Shown here piece after piece: positions 1-5,101 of a stretch of 5,527 nucleotides of DNA. The notes below the pieces were generated by a model, which searched no databases, was not told the DNA's origin, and saw only the letters and a program-made list of their open reading frames with translations. Within the stretch, counting starts at the first letter, position 1. Each line of letters opens with the position of its first letter. Source of the DNA: Tissierellia bacterium (lineage in GTDB: Bacteria; Bacillota_A; Clostridia; Tissierellales; Peptoniphilaceae); NCBI GenBank assembly GCA_012513395.1, contig JAAZCH010000082.1, positions 1-5,527 of the forward strand. The letters are read 5' to 3'. The translations under genes were made by a program, and so were the position numbers.

Positions 1-674
1 AAAGAAACTCCAGAAGAATCTGCAATTAAGTCAGCTATCTCTCTAATACCTCTGCCCTTAGGTAGAAGAATAAAATCTTCATCCTTCACATCTTTTAAAT
101 TTATGTAGTTAAGCCCATCTTCTCTAAAAATTATTTTTGATAATATTCCATTTTTTTTACCAATAATAATAAAATGATCCTTAGTCAAATCATAATAATC
201 TAGAGAATCTGATTTTTTTAAAGGATTATAATGCATTATTGCCAAATCTAGTTCATAACTATATAGTTTACTTTCTATAATATTTGAACTATCTTCTTTT
301 ATCTTTATATCAATATTAGGATAATCAAATATGAAATCGGGTAAAATAGCAGGAAAAACTACAGAACCCATATGACTTGAACATCCAATTCTAATAGATC
401 CTTTCTTTAAATTTTCGACATCTAAAATTTCATTCTCCATATCTCTATACATGTTCAAAACTTGTATAGCCATTTCATAATATTGACGGCCAGCATCCGT
501 TAACTCTACACCAGAACGATGTCTCACAAATAGAATTTGGCCTAACGTATCTTCAATTTTTTGAATAGTTTGTGACAAAGAAGGCTGAGAAATAAAAAGT
601 TTTCTAGCTGCCCTCGTTATATTTCCCGTCTCAGCAACGGTAATAATATATATCAGATCTTTATGATTAAACAT
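1..674 (-). CDS. LysR-family transcriptional regulator, C-terminus cut off by the window edge
   Basis: Reading leftwards from ATG at 674-672, the frame stays open for 224 codons to the window edge, so the C-terminal part (LysR proteins are usually near 300 residues) is missing. The N-terminus is a typical LysR winged helix-turn-helix. Residues 15-45 carry the ETGNITRAARKLFISQPSLS block and the following linker-helix start, and ELTDAGRQYY lies near residues 57-66. The effector-binding (periplasmic-binding-protein-like) domain starts near residue 92 with KKGSIRIGCSSHMGS. The start is supported by GGAGGG at 683-678, three bases before the ATG, and by a plausible promoter at 695-723. The gene is divergent from the amino-acid transporter operon, a common arrangement for LysR regulators that control their neighbour, but the target and inducer cannot be read from the sequence. 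The family is certain. A role in controlling the transporter is inference from position and from the palindromes upstream of that operon. Confidence 0.95.
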   Translation of the reverse strand, partial: MFNHKDLIYIITVAETGNITRAARKLFISQPSLSQTIQKIEDTLGQILFVRHRSGVELTDAGRQYYEMAIQVLNMYRDMENEILDVENLKKGSIRIGCSSHMGSVVFPAILPDFIFDYPNIDIKIKEDSSNIIESKLYSYELDLAIMHYNPLKKSDSLDYYDLTKDHFIIIGKKNGILSKIIFREDGLNYINLKDVKDEDFILLPKGRGIREIADLIADSSGVS

Positions 675-694
675 GGTCCCTCCAATCTACTTTT

Positions 695-723
695 AAGATA
701 ACAAAATAAGTTTAGGTTTTCAA
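695..723 (-). promoter_or_regulatory. Probable sigma-A promoter of the LysR regulator gene
   Basis: On the - strand, TTGAAA (723-718) is followed after exactly 17 bases by TATCTT (700-695). Transcription would start near 688, giving a very short leader that contains only the GGAGGG ribosome binding site. The -35 is five of six and the -10 four of six to consensus, so the promoter is plausible rather than strong. Weak expression would be normal for a regulator. Confidence 0.6.
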
Positions 724-923
724 TTTTACTCTCGCTGTATTAAATTTTAGTATATAATCCCTAGCAATGGTAGTTATATTAATAAAATTTATAGAATAAT
801 TAAAAGAAGCAGCTTTAAAATATTTATATTGCAGATTCTTGCCTTAAGGATAGGAATTATATTGTTCGGAATAACTTACTCTTAAAAACATAGAAAAGAT
901 ATATACAATAAAACACTAAACAT
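724..923. other. AT-rich intergenic stretch without recognised gene
   Basis: I see no convincing coding frame, RNA gene or terminator here. Frames starting with ATG are about ten codons long and lack a ribosome binding site. A TATAAT occurs at 753-758 on the + strand but has no matching -35 element. The stretch separates the two divergent promoters and may hold further regulator contacts. Confidence 0.6.
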
Positions 924-939
924 AAAGTCATAGGACTTT
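924..939. promoter_or_regulatory. Operator-like palindrome, distal copy
   Basis: AAAGTC (924-929) and GACTTT (934-939) form an inverted repeat around ATAG. The same half-sites recur 32 bp downstream in the perfect palindrome at 955-972, about three helical turns away, so the two sites face the same side of the DNA. The site lies about 118 bp upstream of the predicted transcription start. It looks like one half of a tandem operator for a dimeric regulator. Which protein binds it is unknown. Confidence 0.5.
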
Positions 940-954
940 CAGGATTTAAACTGC

Positions 955-972
955 AAAAGTCATATGACTTTT
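955..972. promoter_or_regulatory. Operator-like perfect 18-bp palindrome, proximal copy
   Basis: AAAAGTCATATGACTTTT is a perfect palindrome without a loop, so it is better suited to protein binding on DNA than to an RNA hairpin. It also lies upstream of the transcription start. Its centre is about 86 bp upstream of the predicted start site and 49 bp upstream of the -35 element, a position typical of an upstream activator site. It shares the core AAAGTCAT with the site at 924-939. It does not fit the strict LysR T-N11-A pattern, because its symmetry axis falls between two bases, so binding by the divergent LysR protein is only a guess. Confidence 0.6.
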
Positions 973-1012
973 ATATGAATATCAAATTTTAAATAAAATT
1001 AAAAAAATATCC

Positions 1013-1041
1013 TTGACAAAATTTTTCAATTGGTTTATAGT
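1013..1041 (+). promoter_or_regulatory. Near-consensus sigma-A promoter of the transporter operon
   Basis: TTGACA (1013-1018), a perfect -35, is followed after 17 bases by TATAGT (1036-1041), five of six to the -10 consensus. Start is expected near 1047-1050, directly before the 5' strand of T-box stem I, which fits the usual T-box arrangement. It is the only strong promoter seen for the operon in this window. Its strength suggests that control is exerted mainly after initiation, by the T-box, with possible modulation at the upstream palindromes. Confidence 0.88.
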
Positions 1042-1048
1042 ATCCATT

Positions 1049-1277
1049 AATCAGTGATTTGGAGAAGTAAGTTTATGAAATCCTTATAAGAGAGTCGGGT
1101 TAGGTGAGAGCCGATAGGTGGAAGTGAGCTGAATAGAACCAAGGAGAATGAGTCGGGAAATTAGTATCGATTCACGGGTGGCTTTCGTTAATAGCCATAG
1201 AGATAATCAATTTAGATTAATTAGAGTGGTACCGCGAGATATTCGCCTCTTAGGAGGAAGATATTGCGCGGTTTTTT
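1049..1277 (+). promoter_or_regulatory. T-box riboswitch 1, predicted specifier AGA (tRNA-Arg)
   Basis: This leader has the ordered parts of a T-box riboswitch. Stem I has the AGAAGTA loop-E strand (1063-1069), the AGAGAG bulge (1089-1094) and the distal GGTGAGAG (1103-1110). The helix above the specifier loop is 1070-1076 with 1124-1130, and the helix below is 1058-1062 with 1139-1143. Between them lies GAAT-AGA-A, which aligns with GAAA-GGC-A of the Bacillus subtilis glyQS leader and places the specifier codon AGA (Arg) at 1135-1137. A small stem III is formed by TGGCT and AGCCA (about 1179-1197). The antiterminator is complete: AGAG (1223-1226) with CTCT (1247-1250), the bulge TGGTACC (1227-1233), and GCGA (1234-1237) with TCGC (1243-1246). 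The bulge UGGU would pair with an ACCA tRNA end. Uncharged tRNA-Arg should stabilise it and allow readthrough into the transporter operon. Confidence 0.93.
1231..1277 (+). terminator. T-box 1 intrinsic terminator
   Basis: ACCGCG (1231-1236) pairs with CGCGGT (1267-1272). Further pairing inside the arms (ATATT with GATAT, and CCTC with GAGG around a TTAG loop) gives a long hairpin, followed by TTTTTT at 1272-1277. Its 5' arm uses bases of the antiterminator (GCGA, TCGC and part of CTCT), so the two folds exclude each other as expected for a T-box switch. Confidence 0.88.
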
Positions 1278-1312
1278 ATTATCTAATTAAAAACAAAATT
1301 CTGGGAGGAAAA

Positions 1313-2200
1313 ATGAAAAAATTATTTACAATATTATTAGCAGTAACTATGATATTTACATTAGCAGCATGTGGCAACAACACTGCAAAAGAAGAACCAG
1401 CAGATAAGCCAGAAGTAGTAGAAGAGACTCCAGTGGAAGAAGTAGAAGAAGCAGCTCAAGGAGATGTTCTAGGAAAAATAAAATCCAGCGGAAAACTTAT
1501 AGTAGGAACAGCGGCAGACTATCCGCCATATGCATTCCATGCTATCGTAGACGGACAAGATAAAATTGTAGGATTCGATATGGATTTTGCACAAGCTTTG
1601 GCAGACGAGTGGGGTGTAGAATTAGAAATCCAAGATATGGACTTCTCAGCAGTATTACAAGGTGTAAATGCTGGAATCATAGACGTGGGTATAGCAGGAA
1701 TAAATCCAACACCTGAGAGAGCAGAAACAATGGATTTCTCAGATATATATTTTGAATCATCATATTGTATTCTAGTAAGAGAAGAAGATGCAGAAAACTT
1801 CAAAACTGAAGAAGATTTAAACGGCAAAGCTATAGGAGTTCAAACAGGAACAGTCCAAGAAGGACTTGTAGCTGATCAAGTGGAAGCTTCCAATGTAGTT
1901 TCCTTAGGAAAAGTAACAGACTTGGTAATGCAATTAAAATCTAAAATGATTGATGTTATAGTAGTAGAAGTTCCAGTTGCAGATTCTTATTCTAAAAACA
2001 ACGACGACATAGTAGTGATTACAGAAGTAAATTTTGAAGAAGCGGGAATCGAAGGTGGTTCAGCAGCGATAACAGCAAAGGGACAACCTGAACTAATTGC
2101 AGCAATTAACGAAGTTATTGCTAAGTTAAAAGCAGAAGGTAAATTTGACGAATGGTATGCAGCAGGTGTAGAACTAGCTGATTCACAAGGAATAGAATAA
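1313..2200 (+). CDS. Amino-acid ABC transporter solute-binding lipoprotein 1 (family 3; probably arginine)
   Basis: This 295-residue protein is an extracellular family 3 solute-binding protein (SBP_bac_3 type), the ligand-capturing part of a polar amino-acid importer. It has a lipoprotein signal with lipobox LAAC and Cys20 as the lipid anchor. A glutamate-rich linker (about residues 26-48) follows, then the binding domain from about residue 53. Family landmarks are the ADYPPYAF ligand segment (68-75), DVGIAGIN (124-131), and PTPER with the usual carboxylate-binding Arg at 136. DFSDIYFESS (141-150) and the GVQTGTVQE lobe hinge region (175-183) follow. Where most relatives have an Asp that contacts the ligand amino group, this protein has Glu219. 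The start at 1313 is chosen because GGGAGG (1303-1308) precedes it and a signal peptide follows. The same frame is open further upstream, but that part is T-box leader. Arginine is inferred from the AGA T-box. Length is normal for the family. Confidence 0.94.
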   Translation: MKKLFTILLAVTMIFTLAACGNNTAKEEPADKPEVVEETPVEEVEEAAQGDVLGKIKSSGKLIVGTAADYPPYAFHAIVDGQDKIVGFDMDFAQALADEWGVELEIQDMDFSAVLQGVNAGIIDVGIAGINPTPERAETMDFSDIYFESSYCILVREEDAENFKTEEDLNGKAIGVQTGTVQEGLVADQVEASNVVSLGKVTDLVMQLKSKMIDVIVVEVPVADSYSKNNDDIVVITEVNFEEAGIEGGSAAITAKGQPELIAAINEVIAKLKAEGKFDEWYAAGVELADSQGIE

Positions 2201-2219
2201 AACAATTTTAAAATATTAA

Positions 2220-2444
2220 ACTCTAATAAAGAAAGAAGTAAGCTTTTAGTTGAACGCTCAGAGAGTAGTCGAAGTGGTGAGAGACTATAGTCGATAAAAG
2301 TTGAAGAGAATTCTGGAGAGGATGGGAAGAAATAAAAGTATTTCCATACGTGAATGTCTGCGTTAAGACTTCGAGATGATAGAAATATCAATTAGAGTGG
2401 TACCGTGGAAATAATCCGCCTCTTACAAAAGGGGCGGATTTTTT
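2220..2444 (+). promoter_or_regulatory. T-box riboswitch 2, predicted specifier AGA (tRNA-Arg), inside the operon
   Basis: A second full T-box leader lies between lipoprotein genes 1 and 2. Its landmarks match the first: AGAAGTA (2234-2240), the AGAGAG bulge (2260-2265) and the distal GGTGAGAG (2276-2283). The upper helix is AGCTTTT (2241-2247) with AAAAGTT (2296-2302), followed by GAAG-AGA-A, which puts AGA (Arg) at 2307-2309. The closing helix is AGAA (2229-2232, near) with TTCT (2311-2314). Stem III is GTCT/AGAC around a CGTTA-containing loop (about 2356-2369). The antiterminator is AGAG (2394-2397) with CTCT (2420-2423), the bulge TGGTACC (2398-2404), and GTGGA (2405-2409) with TCCGC (2415-2419). 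I find no convincing promoter between 2201 and 2220 or just before, so it probably acts on transcripts that already passed T-box 1. Confidence 0.92.
2413..2444 (+). terminator. T-box 2 intrinsic terminator
   Basis: AATCCGCCTC (2413-2422) pairs with GGGGCGGATT (2431-2440) over ten pairs (one G-U) around an eight-base loop, followed by a T run ending at 2444. The 5' arm contains the TCCGC and most of the CTCT used by the antiterminator, so the folds compete. It also serves as the end of any transcript carrying only lipoprotein gene 1. Confidence 0.92.
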
Positions 2445-2475
2445 ATACAAAATCATTAATTCTGGGGGGAACAAA

Positions 2476-3342
2476 ATGAAAAAATATTTGGCGTTATTAT
2501 TAGTAGGAATTATGGTATTTAGTTTAGTAGCTTGTAACAACAATACAGCAGCTAACGAACCTAAGGAAGGAAACACTCCAGCAGAAAACGTGGCAGAAAC
2601 CACAGAAGAATCAGGCGCAAATAAGTTAGCAATGATAAAAGAATCTGGAAAATTGGTAATGGGTACTAATGCTAACTATCCGCCTTTTGAATTTCATAAA
2701 CAAGTTGATGGAAAGGATCAAATTCTAGGATTTGACATACTACTTGCTCAAGAAATTGCAAAAGATTTAGGAGTAGAATTAGAAATTCAAGACATGGAAT
2801 TTTCAGCTGTGTTGGCGGCTATGGATACAGGAATAATAGACGTGGGGATTGCAGGAATAAATAGGACTGAAGAGAGAGAAAAGACAATGGACTTCTCGGA
2901 TGTTTATTTTGAATCATCTTACACTGTATTAGTAAAAAAAGATGACTTAGGGAAGTTTAATGAACCTGAAAAATTGACAGCTGAAAATGCTAGAATAGGG
3001 GTACAAACTGCTACAGTACAAGAAGGGATGGCTAATGATATTGAAGGAATTGAAGTAATCTCTATAGCAAAAACTCCAGACTTAGTTTCTCAATTGAAAT
3101 CAGGCTACATTGATGCTATTCTAACAGAGAATACAGTGGCAGATATGTATGCGGCAGAGAACGAAGACTTAGTGTCTGATCCAGATGGAAAATTTGTTGG
3201 AGAAGCAGGAGCGGTCATAGCAGTTCCTAAAGGACAAGGAGAGCTACTCGCAGAGATTAACAAAACAATTCAAAAATTGAAAGCAGAAGGAAAACTGGAT
3301 GAATTCTATCAACAAGGAATCGACCTAGCAATATCAAAATAA
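2476..3342 (+). CDS. Amino-acid ABC transporter solute-binding lipoprotein 2 (family 3; probably arginine)
   Basis: This 288-residue family 3 solute-binding lipoprotein is a paralogue of its two neighbours. It has a signal peptide with lipobox LVAC and Cys20, then a short Asn/Glu-rich linker to about residue 48. The binding domain includes ANYPPFEF (66-73), DVGIAGIN (122-129), TEER with the carboxylate-binding Arg134, DFSDVYFESS, GVQTATVQE, and Glu218 at the position that is Asp in most relatives. It aligns without gaps to lipoprotein 3 at about 72 percent identity by hand count, and less closely to lipoprotein 1. The start is set by GGGGGG (2464-2469) six bases upstream; this G-only ribosome binding site is unusual. 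It is the first gene after T-box 2. The ligand is inferred from the T-box, not from the protein. Confidence 0.94.
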   Translation: MKKYLALLLVGIMVFSLVACNNNTAANEPKEGNTPAENVAETTEESGANKLAMIKESGKLVMGTNANYPPFEFHKQVDGKDQILGFDILLAQEIAKDLGVELEIQDMEFSAVLAAMDTGIIDVGIAGINRTEEREKTMDFSDVYFESSYTVLVKKDDLGKFNEPEKLTAENARIGVQTATVQEGMANDIEGIEVISIAKTPDLVSQLKSGYIDAILTENTVADMYAAENEDLVSDPDGKFVGEAGAVIAVPKGQGELLAEINKTIQKLKAEGKLDEFYQQGIDLAISK

Positions 3343-3353
3343 AAAAATAAAAG

Positions 3354-3404
3354 ATGAAAAGTATATATTATATGGAGCGCCCAAAGGGCGTTCCCAAACA
3401 TTAA
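3354..3404 (+). pseudogene. Relic of the permease gene start (16 codons, MKSIYYMERPKGVPKH)
   Basis: This short frame copies the start of the permease gene at 4301. A run of 28 bases (3352-3379) is identical to 4299-4326, and 38 of the first 42 coding bases match. Three of the four differences are synonymous third-position changes and the fourth is Val/Ala. After codon 15, two A residues are missing relative to the permease and the frame ends at TAA (3402-3404), exactly where the duplication joins to the leader of lipoprotein gene 3. The permease copy has an AAGGA ribosome binding site. Here that signal is degraded to A-rich sequence, so strong translation is unlikely. It is best read as the scar of the tandem duplication, though its good conservation leaves room for an RNA role or a small peptide. 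Confidence 0.8.
3374..3394 (+). other. Intergenic RNA hairpin between lipoprotein genes 2 and 3
   Basis: GGAGCGCCC (3374-3382) pairs with GGGCGTTCC (3386-3394) over nine pairs, one of them G-U, around an AAA loop. No T run follows, so it is not a standard terminator. A stable hairpin just after a solute-binding protein gene can shield its mRNA from 3' exonucleases, as known for intergenic elements in enteric transporter operons. That role here is inference. Confidence 0.65.
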
Positions 3405-3420
3405 CTTTAGGGGGAAAGAA

Positions 3421-4287
3421 ATGAAAAAGTATTTAGCATTAATATTAGTAGGGATTTTGGTGCTGGGATTGGTAGCTTGTAACAACAACGCAGCCTCCAA
3501 TGAACCTAAGGAAACAAATAAATCATCAGAAAACACAGCTGAAACTAAGGTAGCATCAGGAACTAGTAAACTAGCAATGATAAAAGAGTCCGGAAAATTA
3601 GTAATGGGTACAGATGCAAATTATCCTCCATTTGATTTTCATAAGATGATAGATGGAAAAGATCAAATAGTTGGATTTGATATACTGTTAGGGGAAGCTA
3701 TTGCAGAAGATCTAGGCGTGGAATTGGAAATCCAAGATATGCAATTTGCAGCAGTATTAGCAGCGATGGAAACGGGAATTTTAGACGTTGGGATAGGAGC
3801 TATAAGCAAAACTGAAGAAAGAGCGAAGACCATGGATTTTTCTGATATATATTTCGAGTCTAGTCACTCTATCTTAGTTAAAAAAGATGATGTTGGAAAA
3901 TATTCAAATCCTGAAAAATTGTCGGCTGAAAAAGCTAGAGTAGGAGTACAAACGGCAACGATACAAGAAGAAGCTGTTAGCGATATTGAAGGAATAGAAA
4001 TTGTTTCGATAACAAGCGTTCCAGACTTAGTATCCCAATTGAAATCAGGATATATTGACGCAATGCTACTAGAAAATACAGTTGCAGATATGTATGCAGC
4101 AGCAAATGACGACTTGGCGCCAGATCACAGTGGAGAATTCCCTGGAGAATCAGGAATAGCTGTAGCAATACCAAAGGGCAACGAAGATTTGGTAGCTGAA
4201 ATTAACAAGACGATACAAAAATTGAAAGCAGAAGGCAAGATAGAAGAATTCTACCAAAAGGGAATTGAACTATCTATAACAGATTAA
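3421..4287 (+). CDS. Amino-acid ABC transporter solute-binding lipoprotein 3 (family 3; arginine or related ligand)
   Basis: This 288-residue family 3 solute-binding lipoprotein is the tandem-duplication partner of lipoprotein 2 (207 of 288 positions identical by hand count, no gaps). Lipobox LVAC with Cys20 is followed by a short polar linker. Binding-domain landmarks are ANYPPFDF (66-73), DVGIGAIS (122-129), TEER with Arg134, DFSDIYFESS, GVQTATIQE and Glu218. The pocket position 129, five residues before the ligand-binding Arg, is Ser here but Asn in the other two proteins; HisJ and LAO also have Ser at this position. That could mean a shifted ligand preference. The start is set by AGGGGGA (3409-3415). 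The gene has no T-box of its own because the duplicated unit began downstream of the T-box 2 terminator. The permease follows after 13 bases. Confidence 0.94.
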   Translation: MKKYLALILVGILVLGLVACNNNAASNEPKETNKSSENTAETKVASGTSKLAMIKESGKLVMGTDANYPPFDFHKMIDGKDQIVGFDILLGEAIAEDLGVELEIQDMQFAAVLAAMETGILDVGIGAISKTEERAKTMDFSDIYFESSHSILVKKDDVGKYSNPEKLSAEKARVGVQTATIQEEAVSDIEGIEIVSITSVPDLVSQLKSGYIDAMLLENTVADMYAAANDDLAPDHSGEFPGESGIAVAIPKGNEDLVAEINKTIQKLKAEGKIEEFYQKGIELSITD

Positions 4288-4300
4288 AAAAGGATAACAG

Positions 4301-5101
4301 ATGAAAAGTATATATTATATGGAGCGTCCTAAAGGCGCTCCCAAAAACATTTTAAATGGAGCAGTTTTATTATTAATTTTGCTATTTCTCTTTTTAGGAA
4401 TAGGAGGATTAATTAATTTTTTCCAATCAATAGTGAATATTTGGAATAAGTACTCGTCATATTTTCTAAACGGATTACTATATACCATATTACTATCTTT
4501 GATTTCCCTGTTTTTTGGGGTAATATTAGGGATAATTATTTATTTTATGAGAGTTTCCAAATCCAGAATCATTAGCGAATTGGCAAAGGGCATAGTAGAA
4601 TTATTGAGGGGAACACCTCTAATGGTACAATTATTTATAACTTTCTTCGGAGCATCGGCAGTATTTGATGTGAGATCTTTGGGAATTCCCATTGGTAAGA
4701 TGGCATTTATCGCAGGAAGTGTGGCTGTAAGTGTAAACAGTGGAGCTTACGTTTCTGAAATTATTCGTTCAGGAATCCAATCCGTCTCCAAAGGCCAAAT
4801 GGAAGCAGGTAGATCCCTAGGCATGAGCTATTCAGATACCATGAGAGAAATCATAATGCCTCAAGCTATAAAAAATATTTTACCAGCACTTGGAAACGAA
4901 TTTATAACTTTGATAAAAGAGACTTCTATAGTTTCTGTAATTGGGGTTGCAGATATTATGTACAACGTGAATATAGTAAGGGGAGCTAGCTTTAAGCCAA
5001 TGGAGCCCTTAATAATCGCAGCGATGCTATATTTTATTTTGACCTTTGGACTATCTAAGTTATTAGGCATCTTTGAAAGGAGATTAAAAGAAAGTGATTA
5101 A
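4301..5101 (+). CDS. Polar amino-acid ABC transporter permease (HisM/GlnP type)
   Basis: This 266-residue inner-membrane protein forms the translocation channel, probably as a homodimer since no second permease gene is seen. Hydrophobic segments lie near residues 20-41, 57-82, 104-123, 133-151, 201-220 and 236-257. ELLRGTPLMVQL (100-111) and SGAYVSEIIRSGI (147-159) are hallmarks of the His/Glu/Gln/Arg/opine permease group. The EAA loop that docks on the ATPase starts at EAGRSLG (168-174) and reaches the conserved Pro187. The ATG at 4301 is supported by AAGGA (4290-4294); an in-frame ATG at 4319 has no ribosome binding site. The N-terminus carries an extra hydrophobic segment ahead of the core. 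Codons 7-14 form a strong hairpin in the mRNA. The gene follows lipoprotein gene 3 by 13 bases and overlaps the ATPase gene by eight. Confidence 0.95.
   Translation: MKSIYYMERPKGAPKNILNGAVLLLILLFLFLGIGGLINFFQSIVNIWNKYSSYFLNGLLYTILLSLISLFFGVILGIIIYFMRVSKSRIISELAKGIVELLRGTPLMVQLFITFFGASAVFDVRSLGIPIGKMAFIAGSVAVSVNSGAYVSEIIRSGIQSVSKGQMEAGRSLGMSYSDTMREIIMPQAIKNILPALGNEFITLIKETSIVSVIGVADIMYNVNIVRGASFKPMEPLIIAAMLYFILTFGLSKLLGIFERRLKESD
4321..4341 (+). other. RNA hairpin within the first codons of the permease gene
   Basis: GGAGCGTC (4321-4328) pairs with GGCGCTCC (4334-4341) over eight pairs, one T-G, around a CTAAA loop. It is the counterpart of the hairpin at 3374-3394. The differences between the copies keep the stem: a C-G pair in one is U-G in the other, and a G-U pair in one is G-C in the other. 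It sits about 27 bases inside the reading frame and could slow permease translation or protect the upstream lipoprotein mRNA. Function is inference. Confidence 0.6.

Larger units (their letters stand above)
2454..4351 (+). repeat. Tandem duplication of lipoprotein gene plus permease start (unit about 945 bp)
   Basis: Copy 1 runs from CATT at 2454, just after the T-box 2 terminator, to about 3398. Copy 2 runs from CATT at 3399 to about 4347, where CATT recurs inside the permease gene (4348-4351). Each copy holds a ribosome binding site, a 288-codon lipoprotein gene, and the first codons of the permease. The two lipoprotein start codons are 945 bp apart and the two permease starts 947 bp apart; the two-base difference is a small deletion in an A run of the first copy. 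The copies have diverged a good deal, so the event is not recent. Confidence 0.85.

Noticed and set aside
767..799. Ten-codon frame in the intergenic region
   Set aside because: It has no ribosome binding site, no promoter and no similarity to anything recognised.
955..972. Palindrome as a transcription terminator
   Set aside because: It has no loop-forming spacer and lies upstream of the operon's start and far from the end of any gene. A DNA operator fits better.
1148..1312. Open frame extending lipoprotein 1 upstream by 55 codons
   Set aside because: The segment is the 3' part of T-box 1, including its antiterminator and terminator. The real start at 1313 has a ribosome binding site and begins a lipoprotein signal peptide.
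2145..2173. Possible internal promoter (TTGACG, 17 bases, GTAGAA) before T-box 2
   Set aside because: The -10 element is poor, and TTGACG encodes the conserved Phe-Asp-Glu of the lipoprotein C-terminus, so it is explained by coding. The TAAAAT at 2209-2214 also lacks a -35 element.
1987..2603. Antisense frames of 134 and 71 codons over the end of lipoprotein gene 1, T-box 2 and the start of lipoprotein gene 2
   Set aside because: They are shadows of the coding strand and the structured leader, lack ribosome binding sites and resemble no known protein.
3374..3410. Hairpin after lipoprotein gene 2 as an intrinsic terminator
   Set aside because: No T run follows the stem. The next bases are CAAACATTAACTTTAG, and the downstream genes have no other promoter in view.
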